A stretch of 16,350 bases of DNA from Phycisphaerae bacterium (lineage in GTDB: Bacteria; Planctomycetota; Phycisphaerae; Phycisphaerales; Phycisphaeraceae): positions 1 through 16,350 of the forward strand of contig NZCH01000048.1 in the NCBI GenBank assembly GCA_002688155.1. The letters are read 5' to 3'. The notes beneath the pieces are model-generated. The model saw only the letters and a list, made by a program, of their open reading frames with translations, was not told where the DNA came from and did no database searches. The translations under genes were made by a program, and so were the position numbers. Below are positions 7,183 through 13,882 of the stretch, piece by piece (within the stretch, counting starts at the first letter, position 1; each line of letters starts with the position of its first letter).

Positions 7183-7662
7183 ATGACGCAGACGACCGCC
7201 AAACTTCAGCCTGTTGCAGAGCCCCGAGTTTCGCGGGTTCGGTTGCCACGCGACCGTATTATATCTGTGGTCGTCTTTGTGGTCACCGGTGGCGTGCTTG
7301 CCGTGGCGTTTTCGCTAACGCCCGCAAAGGAAGGGGTCGGCACGCACCACCAGTTGGGCCTGCCGCCTTGTGGAACGCTGAAACTGATCGGTGTCCCGTG
7401 CGCGACCTGCGGCATGACGACCGCATTTTCACATGCGGCGCACGGGAACCTGGTTGCGTCGTTCATCACGCAGCCGGCCGGCGCGATCGGTGCGGTCTGC
7501 ACCGCCGTCCTGTGGTTCGTGAGTCTGTGGACGCTGCTTTCGGGTGCGGGGATCACGTTGTTGGCGAAGCGGCTGTGGACCAGGCGCATGACCATCGGTC
7601 TGATCGTGGTGGTCATTGCCGCATGGGTATACAAGATCGGGATGTATAGCGAGTGGTTCTGA
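7183..7662 (+). CDS. DUF2752 family membrane protein
   Basis: The 159-aa protein has hydrophobic segments at about residues 26-46, 92-118 and 136-151. Between the first two lies the DUF2752 signature, here PCATCGMTTAFSHAAHGN (residues 72-89), with Cys73 and Cys76 in a C-x-x-C-G arrangement. The family is small, membrane-bound and of unknown function; the cysteine pair suggests metal binding or a redox role, but this is not established. The start is firm: GAAGG (7172-7176) lies 6 bases before ATG 7183. The stop codon overlaps the start of the next gene by one base (TGATG), so the two are almost certainly co-translated. The 178-base gap upstream separates it from divergent pssA. Confidence 0.85.
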   Translation: MTQTTAKLQPVAEPRVSRVRLPRDRIISVVVFVVTGGVLAVAFSLTPAKEGVGTHHQLGLPPCGTLKLIGVPCATCGMTTAFSHAAHGNLVASFITQPAGAIGAVCTAVLWFVSLWTLLSGAGITLLAKRLWTRRMTIGLIVVVIAAWVYKIGMYSEWF

Positions 7663-8357
7663 TGACGCGAACTGCAATAAAGACGATCGTTCAGCCACTG
7701 TGGGTGTTAGCCATGGTGATGTTCCTGACGGCGTGTCTGGCGATGGTTGGCTGTGAGTTTGCGTGGTGGGCCGGCTCCAACATGGGGCTAGGCGATGAGC
7801 CGGAACGCAAGGCCACCGCCGAGTACACGAGTCTGAACGACAAGGTCGTCGCCGTTCTGGTCAGCGCTGACGATCACACGCTGTTTCGTCACCCCAACGT
7901 GCAAGAGACGATATGTCAAAACGTGACAGCGACGCTGAACCAGGCCGTTGATGGCGTGAGCCTGGTCGACCCGATTCAGCTAGCGACGTTTCAACGGAAT
8001 AATCCTTACTGGGTGGCGGTGCCCTACAGCGACGTATTGCGCCGGCTCAGTTCCGGCGGTACGCGCGTGGACCGGCTCGTCGTGATCGACGTGGCGCGTT
8101 TCACGACGCGCGACCCTGCCACGGCGCATACGTGGCGTGGCGTGATCATCGCGAACATCGGCGTGTCTGAGGCGGAGTCACCCACCGCCGATGACCACAC
8201 CTACAGCACATCGGTCACCGCAATGTACCCAACCGACCGGCCGGTCAACCTTGCACAGGCGGACGAGCAAACCATCGAATTGGGACTGGTCCGCGAATTT
8301 TCACGACGTGTCGCGAACCTGTTCCGAGATCACGCCGTACCAGGCGAACAGCAGTAA
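7662..8357 (+). CDS. Putative lipoprotein 1 of a tandem homologous pair
   Basis: The product is 231 aa, with a basic N-terminus, a hydrophobic segment (residues 12-30) and two candidate lipidation cysteines: Cys25 in LTAC, a good lipobox, and Cys31 in MVGC. The mature part begins with a KVVAVLVSADDHTLF strand. Its middle holds W-VAVPYSDVLRRL and RLVVIDVARF, and it closes with REFSRRVANLFRDH. The next gene's product follows the same plan, so the pair probably arose by duplication. The layout (V-A-V-L start, D-V-L-R-R-L helix, hydrophobic strand with D) vaguely recalls CsgG/LpoB-like periplasmic domains; this is a guess from pattern, not a match. ATG 7662 overlaps the DUF2752 stop (TGATG). Expected location is the cell envelope; function unknown. 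Confidence 0.75.
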   Translation: MTRTAIKTIVQPLWVLAMVMFLTACLAMVGCEFAWWAGSNMGLGDEPERKATAEYTSLNDKVVAVLVSADDHTLFRHPNVQETICQNVTATLNQAVDGVSLVDPIQLATFQRNNPYWVAVPYSDVLRRLSSGGTRVDRLVVIDVARFTTRDPATAHTWRGVIIANIGVSEAESPTADDHTYSTSVTAMYPTDRPVNLAQADEQTIELGLVREFSRRVANLFRDHAVPGEQQ

Positions 8358-8372
8358 GACGGCGAATTCCGA

Positions 8373-9044
8373 ATGTTCAAGCACATGGGTTGGACTCGAA
8401 CCATTCACCTGTTCTTGCTGGCGCTGGTGGTTTGGGCCAACGCGGCTTGCAGTGAAACCTGGGCTCGCAAGCGCGCCTACTTCGCGCTGCGCAACGTGCC
8501 CACCGCTGTGATCGTCGAGGACCCTAACGAGAGGCTTTTCGATCCGACGTTGGCGTACGAATTGGCACATACCGCTACGTACTGCCTGGCCAATGAGCCT
8601 GACGTTGAGGCGCAGCGATTGTCAAACCTGATCGATCCGCCACGTATTTCGGACCTGCGTGATCGCCTGGGTGATCAGTTCGACCGCACACCGATCGACC
8701 AGTTGGGGCGGCTGATCGGAGCGCACCAGGTTGTGCACGTGACGATCCAGAAAGTGTCGCTGCAGAACGATCCCGGCGTCTTTCGGCCGACTGGCGAGGT
8801 TGCAGTGCGCGTCATCGATGTCGAGTATGGGCGTATTATCTTCCCGGGCAACCAACTTGAGCACGTGGGAGCAAAGCCCGGCTATGCCGTCGTCGGGGTA
8901 CTACCCTACGTGACGCAAATCGACGAGGCCCCGTCGGCCCGTCGCCGTCTGTCCCAAGCGCTGGCGCAGCGACTGGGACGAAATGTCGCCAGGCTCTTCT
9001 ACGACTACCTGCCGCGCCAGGCAGGCGAGCCGTTTGAACATTAA
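8373..9044 (+). CDS. Putative envelope protein / lipoprotein 2, homologous to the preceding one
   Basis: The product is 223 aa with an N-terminal hydrophobic segment (HLFLLALVVWANAAC), which is either a signal peptide cut after ANA or an imperfect lipobox at Cys26. It shares the order of elements with the preceding protein: TAVIVEDP-NERLF, then an L-x-D-P-P motif, RTPIDQLGRLIGAHQVVHVTIQKV, and a closing QRLGRNVARLFYDYLP that parallels SRRVANLFRDHAVP. It begins 15 bases after the upstream stop, so it is in the same operon. ATG 8385 (codon 5) is an alternative start; no good Shine-Dalgarno is present for either. No known family could be assigned. Together with the DUF2752 protein it may form an envelope assembly. 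Confidence 0.75.
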   Translation: MFKHMGWTRTIHLFLLALVVWANAACSETWARKRAYFALRNVPTAVIVEDPNERLFDPTLAYELAHTATYCLANEPDVEAQRLSNLIDPPRISDLRDRLGDQFDRTPIDQLGRLIGAHQVVHVTIQKVSLQNDPGVFRPTGEVAVRVIDVEYGRIIFPGNQLEHVGAKPGYAVVGVLPYVTQIDEAPSARRRLSQALAQRLGRNVARLFYDYLPRQAGEPFEH

Positions 9045-9063
9045 CGCCCAACACTGCGACAAT
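9034..9063 (+). promoter_or_regulatory. Candidate promoter for the glycosyltransferase-like gene
   Basis: TTGAAC (9034-9039) and GACAAT (9058-9063) are separated by 18 bases, and the -10 ends 7 bases before ATG 9071. The -35 lies inside the end of the preceding gene. Both hexamers are imperfect. Confidence 0.25.
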
Positions 9064-9070
9064 CATCTTT

Positions 9071-10261
9071 ATGCATGTGTTGCACCTGATCGATGGCGCC
9101 AGCGCGCAGGCGTGCGCGACAACACTGGCGATGCTCGCCGATGCGATGGGGCGGCTGGGCGATATTCGCCAGTCCGTCGTGCTGCTGGGCGGGGAACCGC
9201 TCACGCGGATGGCTCGCGACGTTGGCGTCGAGCCGATCAAAACATTGGGCGTACCGAACACTTCCGCGCCGCTGGGCCTGTTCGGTTTTCAGCATTACGT
9301 GCGGGCCACCGGGTTGCGTGACACGGTGACGCATGTGCACTGTTGGTCCATCGGCGCCTTCTCGCTCGCGTCATTCGTGTTTCGTGATCGAGACAGACTG
9401 TTGACGCTGACCAGCGAACCGGCACCCGGTTGCGTGCGCTGGCTGCGCGTTCTTTGCGGCGAAAGGGGTGGTCAACGCGGTCGGCCTGTGGTGTTGCCGG
9501 TCAGTTCGACGATTCGCCGGGCGGTGCTGTCAGGCGGCGTGCCCGAAGGGCTTGTACACGTGCTGCGACCGGGTATCGATCACAGTCGTATCGTGTTTGG
9601 AGATCGCGATCCTTTACGCAATCAGTGGCGGGTCACCGGCGCCAACCACAAGGTAATCGCGTTGTTGAGTGATCCGCCGGCCACTGCTGATGCGATCGAA
9701 TCGTTGCTGGCCGTGGAGATGGCGCAACTCGCACGTGATGACCACAACGAGGCGGGACCGATCTCATTGTTGGTGCATCCGCGTCAGCGTGCCCTGGTCC
9801 GCGCCAAGGTCCGCATGCGGGAAACATTGCTGCCTCACCTGCTGATTCCTGATGATCGTGTTGAGCAACCGTGGCGGGTATTGCCCGGTTGCGACCTGGC
9901 GCTCGCGCCTGCGCCCCACGGCGGTGGGTTGAGTTTGTTGTGGGCCATGGCCGCCAATGTGCCAATCGTTGCGGGCGCGACCTACGCCGTCAGTGAGATC
10001 GTCGAAGACCGACATTCCGCGCTGCTGACCAAGCCCGGCCAGACCCATGCGCTGGGGCATCGAATCACCCAGTGCCTCGCCGACGAACGGCTAACATGGA
10101 AACTGCGCGACACCGCACGCCATGAGGCGTTCAGTTTCTTTTCAAGACAACGCTACTGCCAGTCCATGCAGACCGTATACGAGCAACTCGCGTCGGGCAC
10201 CCCTGTCGAGGTGCCCGATCTGGAAATCACCGGTGGCCTGCGCTTCACCGGGCGCGCATAA
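9071..10261 (+). CDS. GT-B fold glycosyltransferase-like protein lacking the EX7E motif
   Basis: The product is 396 aa, in the size range of GT4-type glycosyltransferases. The N-terminal half begins MHVLHLIDGASAQACATTL, where GT4 enzymes have a donor/acceptor glycine-rich loop, and VTHVHCW (86-92) matches the family's D/H-x-V-H-x-H strand. VLRPGID (164-170) corresponds to the usual V-I-P-N-G-V-D. The C-terminal domain (CDLALAP... AANVPIVAGATYAVSEIVEDRHSALLT) is clearly GT1/GT4-like. The canonical E-G-x-G-L-x-x-L-E-A-M-A is replaced by H283-G-G-G-L-S-L-L-W291-A-M-A, so both acidic residues are missing. It may be inactive, use another mechanism, or bind sugar nucleotides only. It follows the lipoprotein pair by 26 bases, and a cell-envelope glycan role is possible. 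ATG 9071 has no Shine-Dalgarno. Confidence 0.75.
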   Translation: MHVLHLIDGASAQACATTLAMLADAMGRLGDIRQSVVLLGGEPLTRMARDVGVEPIKTLGVPNTSAPLGLFGFQHYVRATGLRDTVTHVHCWSIGAFSLASFVFRDRDRLLTLTSEPAPGCVRWLRVLCGERGGQRGRPVVLPVSSTIRRAVLSGGVPEGLVHVLRPGIDHSRIVFGDRDPLRNQWRVTGANHKVIALLSDPPATADAIESLLAVEMAQLARDDHNEAGPISLLVHPRQRALVRAKVRMRETLLPHLLIPDDRVEQPWRVLPGCDLALAPAPHGGGLSLLWAMAANVPIVAGATYAVSEIVEDRHSALLTKPGQTHALGHRITQCLADERLTWKLRDTARHEAFSFFSRQRYCQSMQTVYEQLASGTPVEVPDLEITGGLRFTGRA

Positions 10262-10269
10262 CGCCGTTC

Positions 10270-10279
10270 GCAGCTTAGC
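10270..10279 (+). repeat. GCAGCTTAGC intergenic word, copy 2
   Basis: An exact copy starts 9 bases after the stop codon of the glycosyltransferase-like gene and shares 12 bases (GCAGCTTAGCGC) with copy 3 at 13831. It lies between two convergent genes. Confidence 0.6.
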
Positions 10280-10313
10280 GCAAAGTGATCCCGATCCGCA
10301 GCCGCAAACGGAT

Positions 10314-11099
10314 TCAAAACGCCAGGTCTGTCGACTCAACCAGAGACAACGCCGCCGCCTCCCCAATCACCACCAGCACTGTCGCGACGTACAGAATCCC
10401 CGTCGCCGATTGGTTGGCGCGTCTCTGGACGCAGTCGTAGATCATGTACACAAAGACGGCCGGCACAATCAGGCCAACCAGGAACCTCGCGACCATCGTC
10501 ATCATGGTCCAGGGCCGAAGAGGCTCAATTGCGTGCTCGCCCAGCAAGGGTACAACGCCAAACAACACGCTCGCGGCCGCACGCAGGGCCAACAGGCACG
10601 CGATCATGATCACCAACCGTCTAAATGGCGTCTGCGTCATCTCCGACCCGGCCGTCAGATATGCGTGTCCGAGCAACATGGCCATCAGGAACCCTCCGAG
10701 CAGGCCTGCCCCCAGGGCGATCCCAGCGAGCAAGCCGATCGAGCTGGGTCGCCCAACTTCCAGATACTCACCCAGTTGCGCCAAAAATAGCGACCGTGCG
10801 ACGATGATTGCAAGTGCGCAGCCGACTCCGGCTGCGACGCGTTGAATGGTCCGTTTGCCGACCTGCACCGTCATCAACTGCGTGGTGGTCGTCGCAACGA
10901 TGAGTCCGCCCGCGATCAGCAATGGCCCAGACCATTCAATCCGCGCGTACCATCGTGCCGTCGCGAGTGCCACCAGTGACAACGTGACGGCAATCAATCC
11001 ACCCAGTCGAAGCCATCGCAACGTCACCTGGCTCGGATCGCTCACCACCTGTGCCAGACCGATCCCGGCGACAATCATAAATAGCAGCACCAAAATCAT
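10314..11099 (-). CDS. Polytopic membrane protein of unknown function
   Basis: The 261-aa product has about eight hydrophobic segments (roughly residues 1-17, 33-48, 57-72, 86-102, 121-143, 161-183, 202-222 and 234-254) and short polar loops. A GHAYLT motif at residues 144-149, at the end of the fifth segment, is the most distinctive feature and resembles G-H-W-Y-L-type motifs in bacterial membrane proteins; I cannot name the family. ATG 11099 is chosen because the hydrophobic first segment begins there and TACACT, a -10-like hexamer, lies 6 bases upstream. The frame stays open upstream to 11261, but that 54-residue extension is cysteine- and charge-rich with no recognisable domain. The gene is isolated: convergent with the gene on its left and followed upstream by a long gap. 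Confidence 0.75.
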   Translation of the reverse strand: MILVLLFMIVAGIGLAQVVSDPSQVTLRWLRLGGLIAVTLSLVALATARWYARIEWSGPLLIAGGLIVATTTTQLMTVQVGKRTIQRVAAGVGCALAIIVARSLFLAQLGEYLEVGRPSSIGLLAGIALGAGLLGGFLMAMLLGHAYLTAGSEMTQTPFRRLVIMIACLLALRAAASVLFGVVPLLGEHAIEPLRPWTMMTMVARFLVGLIVPAVFVYMIYDCVQRRANQSATGILYVATVLVVIGEAAALSLVESTDLAF

Positions 11100-11930
11100 G
11101 CGGACAGTGTAGCCCGGTTCAGGTCGAACCCACACATCTGCCTGGCGGCACTGAACCATAAGGTCCTGACATGTGGCCACGTCCTTCCAAACGCGTACAA
11201 ACGATTTGATGGGCTTCTCCAACGCCATCGCCTGTGCGAAAGATGCAGTTACGCATTGCAAGGCTTCACGCTGACCGACGAGGCCGACTGTCCCGAATGC
11301 TGTTTTTGCGGAGTCACACCCGAACAGCAGGCCTGGATTGCCGTGGCAGTGCGGCGCGTCGGAGATTCGCCTGCCCGCTTTGATATGGGTTTGGTCGGAT
11401 CAAATCATGTTCGTCGTGGCGTTGGCGTTGTGCATGTGCTGCTACGAGTCGTTGGTGTACGTCGCCGTGCGTCAGTGCCGTTTGAGCAACGCGGGGGTGC
11501 CGAACGTCTCCCGCGAAGCATGACAGATCCGCCGCCATTTGTAATCCGTTGTAAACACGTTGCTTACGGCTGCGACGGAAACCTTGCGGCATTGTTTAAA
11601 AATTTTATCGACAATGTTTGAACTGCCGGGCTTGACGCTGGTCATCCCAACGGAATATCATGGGTCAAAGTTGCGACCGGCAGGCGTTGCTTTGATGACC
11701 ACGCCAATCGTTGAAGTTGGCACAGGGTCTTGGCATAGAGCCGTCGCGGCAAGACAACCGGTGCGTGCGCGGGCCTGTTGCCCGGCGGCGCGACCGATCA
11801 TCCGATGTAGACTTTGCGGGCGAAAATGCTCGCTGACGCGTCGGCCGTCTGCTTACCCGGACGGGATAGATTGAAGATGCCTCAATTGCGCTGCCTCACA
11901 ACGTGGATCGTTTTGGTGACAAATACCAGG
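11100..11930. other. Long gap with no supportable gene
   Basis: These 831 bases contain only short, overlapping open frames on both strands, none with a recognisable domain, signal or ribosome binding site. One plus-strand frame from ATG 11407 starts with a hydrophobic cysteine-rich stretch (MFVVALALCMCC) but is only 38 codons long. An AT-rich patch at 11590-11616 has CATTGT and ACAATG as inverted ends around AAAAATTTT. A small inverted repeat GGTTC-aggtc-GAACC is at 11116-11130. The stretch could hold a decayed gene or untranslated RNA; nothing decides this. Confidence 0.4.
11106..11111 (-). promoter_or_regulatory. Candidate -10 element of the polytopic membrane protein gene
   Basis: TACACT on the minus strand (4/6 match) lies 6 bases before the chosen ATG. 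No good -35 is seen. It is supported mainly by the same spacing at other genes of the window. Confidence 0.2.
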
Positions 11931-12153
11931 ATCAGGGTTAATGGGCGCGGTGCGCCAGACTGGCGCCGCAACGGCCCGGTTGAATTTCCGCAACGACAAT
12001 CCTGATTCAATCACGACACGATTCAACGGACGGGGAAGCGTTTTTTCGGCTTCATTTGATTGTTCTGATCGGACGCCCGTCCTTCGGCGGCGAGGACTTA
12101 ATGTTTCGCTGTCCAAATCACAGTGCCCGCGACGTGCTCTAAACGTGGCGGGC
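11931..12153 (+). ncRNA. Candidate structured RNA or 5' leader upstream of rny
   Basis: Several helices can be read directly. ATCAGG (11931-11936) pairs with CCTGAT (12001-12006) and encloses a strong hairpin: GCG-GCGCCA (11947-11957, with a GT bulge) against TGGCGC-CGC (11961-11969), flanked by GGGC/GCCC. GGACGGG (12028-12034) pairs with CCCGTCC (12076-12082), and inside it GAAGC/GCTTC (12035-12053). GTCCT (12079-12083) can instead pair with AGGAC (12093-12097), and that GGAC with GTCC (12111-12114), so alternative folds compete. The 3' end is the hairpin at 12125-12153. It could be a regulatory leader of rny or an independent RNA such as 6S RNA. I recognise no Rfam family by eye. Confidence 0.4.
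12125..12153 (+). terminator. Strong hairpin 37 bases upstream of rny (terminator- or attenuator-like)
   Basis: GCCCGC-g-ACGT (12125-12135) pairs with ACGT-g-GCGGGC (12143-12153) around the 7-base loop GCTCTAA: 10 pairs with a single internal mismatch. It is followed by TGTTGTC, only a poor U-tract. It could end a transcript from the gap, attenuate rny, or be an RNase Y/RNase III target for autoregulation. Confidence 0.45.
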
Positions 12154-12190
12154 TGTTGTCATAAAAGCGGCCGGCCGGAAAGGATACCGC

Positions 12191-13816
12191 GTGTCCACCA
12201 TACTCGTATTAGCTGCGTTTGCAGTTGACGCAACGTCGCTTGCATCGCTTGTCCTGGGCGCGGTCGTTGGCGGCGCGGGGTGGTTCTTCATTTCCCGTGT
12301 GATGGGCAAGAACGTCCTGAGCGAAGCGAAACGCCAAGCCGACGATGCCCTCAAGAATGCTCAACACCACGGCGACATGCTCCGCAAGCAGCTCGAACTC
12401 GACACCCGAAACGAAGTGGCGCAGCGTCGTGAAGAGTTTGAGCGCGAGATCAACGAAGCCCGCAACGAGTCCAAAGAAGCTGAACGCCGTCTGACCAAAC
12501 GTGAAGATGGGCTCGACCGTAAGCTCGACGTGCTTACGACCAAGGAGAAATACCTGGATGACCGTGAGGACCAGTTGGGCGGTCGCGAGAAAAAAGCCGC
12601 GGCCAAGGAGGCGGACCTGGATCAGTTGATCCTTACGCACAAGACCAACCTGAGGGACGCCGGCGAACAACAGAAGAATGAGTTGCTGCGAATCGCAAAC
12701 TTGTCACCCGAAGATGCACGGCGCGAGGCGATGCATGCGTTGGAACAGGAGTCCCAGCAGGAGGCGGGACAGCTTATTCAGCGTAAGCGCGAGCAGGCCG
12801 AAGAGGAATGCCGTGAGAACGCCCAGCGTATCACGCTCCAGGCTATTCAACGATTTGCCTCGGAACACACTGCGACGAATACAACCTCTGCAATCGCCAT
12901 TCCCTCGGATGACATGAAGGGCAGGGTGATCGGTCGTGAAGGACGCAACATCCGTGCGTTCGAGAAGGCGACCGGCGTTGACGTGATCGTTGATGACACG
13001 CCCGGCGTGGTGGTCGTCTCGTGCTTCGACCCGATTCGCCGTGTGGTCGCCAGCGAGTCACTTCAAATGCTGCTTGACGATGGACGCATCCACCCGACGC
13101 GGATCGAGGAAGTCGTCGAGCAGATGCACAAAGAGGTTGAGGAACGTCTCGTCAAATTCGGCAAGGAGGCCGCCATCGAAGTGAACCTGCCAGGTTTGCA
13201 CCCGCGCATCAATGAGACGATGGGCCGGCTGCAGTACCGCACCTCCTATGGCCAAAACATACTGCGCCATTCCGTCGAAGTCGCGTTTCTATGTCAGGTC
13301 ATCGCCGATGAACTTGGCCTGGATGGCCAGATGGCCAGGCGATGCGGTTACCTGCACGACATCGGCAAAGCGTTGGACCACGAGGTCGAAGGCGGCCATC
13401 CTGCGATCGGCGCTGAGTTCTGCAAGCGGCTGGGCGAAGGCGAGGAAGTGCTCAATGCGATCGCAGGCCATCACAATGACATCCCCTCGACCTCGCCGTA
13501 CACACCGATCGTCATGGCTGCGGACGCTATCAGTGGCGCCCGCCCGGGCGCCAGACGCGAGACGCTCGAGAAGTACATCAAACGCCTCGAACAGCTCGAG
13601 GCAATTGCAACCGACCTGGACGGCGTGCAGGCCGCGTACGCGATCCAGGCAGGCCGTGAGGTCCGCGTCATCGTTGACCCCGATTCCGTCGACGACACCA
13701 ATTGTTCATACATTGCCCGTAACATCGCCAAACGCGTCAGTGAAGAAATGACCTTCCCAGGAGAAATCAAGGTCACCGTCCTGCGCGAGATGCGCACGAT
13801 CGAGTACGCGCACTGA
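12191..13816 (+). CDS. rny: Ribonuclease Y
   Basis: The 541-aa protein has the full RNase Y layout. A membrane anchor lies at about residues 14-36, then a long charged coiled coil (about 40-215, rich in E, R, K and Q heptads), a KH domain with GREG at 248-251, and an HD domain with H360 and H389-D390 (LHDIGKALDHE). The C-terminal signature TFPGEIKVTVLRE and the final EYAH are family hallmarks. It is an endoribonuclease that starts mRNA decay at the membrane; the coiled coil mediates oligomerisation. Length is close to the usual 510-540 aa. The start is a GTG at 12191 with AAAGGA 6 bases upstream, which is convincing. Upstream is a structured region with a hairpin, suggesting post-transcriptional control. 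Downstream, the C1 operon starts 66 bases later on the same strand. Confidence 0.97.
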   Translation: MSTILVLAAFAVDATSLASLVLGAVVGGAGWFFISRVMGKNVLSEAKRQADDALKNAQHHGDMLRKQLELDTRNEVAQRREEFEREINEARNESKEAERRLTKREDGLDRKLDVLTTKEKYLDDREDQLGGREKKAAAKEADLDQLILTHKTNLRDAGEQQKNELLRIANLSPEDARREAMHALEQESQQEAGQLIQRKREQAEEECRENAQRITLQAIQRFASEHTATNTTSAIAIPSDDMKGRVIGREGRNIRAFEKATGVDVIVDDTPGVVVVSCFDPIRRVVASESLQMLLDDGRIHPTRIEEVVEQMHKEVEERLVKFGKEAAIEVNLPGLHPRINETMGRLQYRTSYGQNILRHSVEVAFLCQVIADELGLDGQMARRCGYLHDIGKALDHEVEGGHPAIGAEFCKRLGEGEEVLNAIAGHHNDIPSTSPYTPIVMAADAISGARPGARRETLEKYIKRLEQLEAIATDLDGVQAAYAIQAGREVRVIVDPDSVDDTNCSYIARNIAKRVSEEMTFPGEIKVTVLREMRTIEYAH

Positions 13817-13830
13817 CCCGGCGGTCACTT

Positions 13831-13840
13831 GCAGCTTAGC
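13831..13840 (+). repeat. GCAGCTTAGC intergenic word, copy 3
   Basis: An exact copy starts 15 bases after the rny stop codon, just behind a small hairpin TGACC-cggc-GGTCA (13814-13827) that includes the stop. It shares GCAGCTTAGCGC with copy 2. Confidence 0.6.
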
Positions 13841-13864
13841 GCTCTGCCTGCACATGCTGACGCT

Positions 13865-13877
13865 ATTGTGGCACAAT
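13865..13877. promoter_or_regulatory. Perfect palindrome ATTGTG-G-CACAAT at the start of the C1 operon
   Basis: Two 6-base arms are separated by one base, ending 5 bases before the GTG start of the ATP-grasp gene. CACAAT (13872-13877) also resembles a -10 box, so the palindrome could be an operator overlapping a promoter. A -35 is not convincing (TGCACA at 13849-13854). Confidence 0.4.
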
Positions 13878-13882
13878 GACAC

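Noticed and set aside
11112..11131. tRNA T-arm-like sequence (GGGTTCGACC on the minus strand)
   Set aside because: No acceptor stem, anticodon arm or D-arm could be placed around it; only a small inverted repeat remains.
11407..11523. Small plus-strand frame starting with a hydrophobic cysteine-rich stretch
   Set aside because: Only 38 codons, no ribosome binding site, and no support from neighbours; it may be chance.
11256..11592. Overlapping plus and minus frames of about 90-120 codons that might be transposase remnants
   Set aside because: No DDE or other transposase motif, no terminal inverted repeats and no target duplication were seen.
11605..11613. TTATCGACA, one mismatch from a DnaA box, in AT-rich DNA
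   Set aside because: It is a single site without a cluster of boxes, and no dnaA, dnaN or gyrase gene is nearby, so an origin is not supported.
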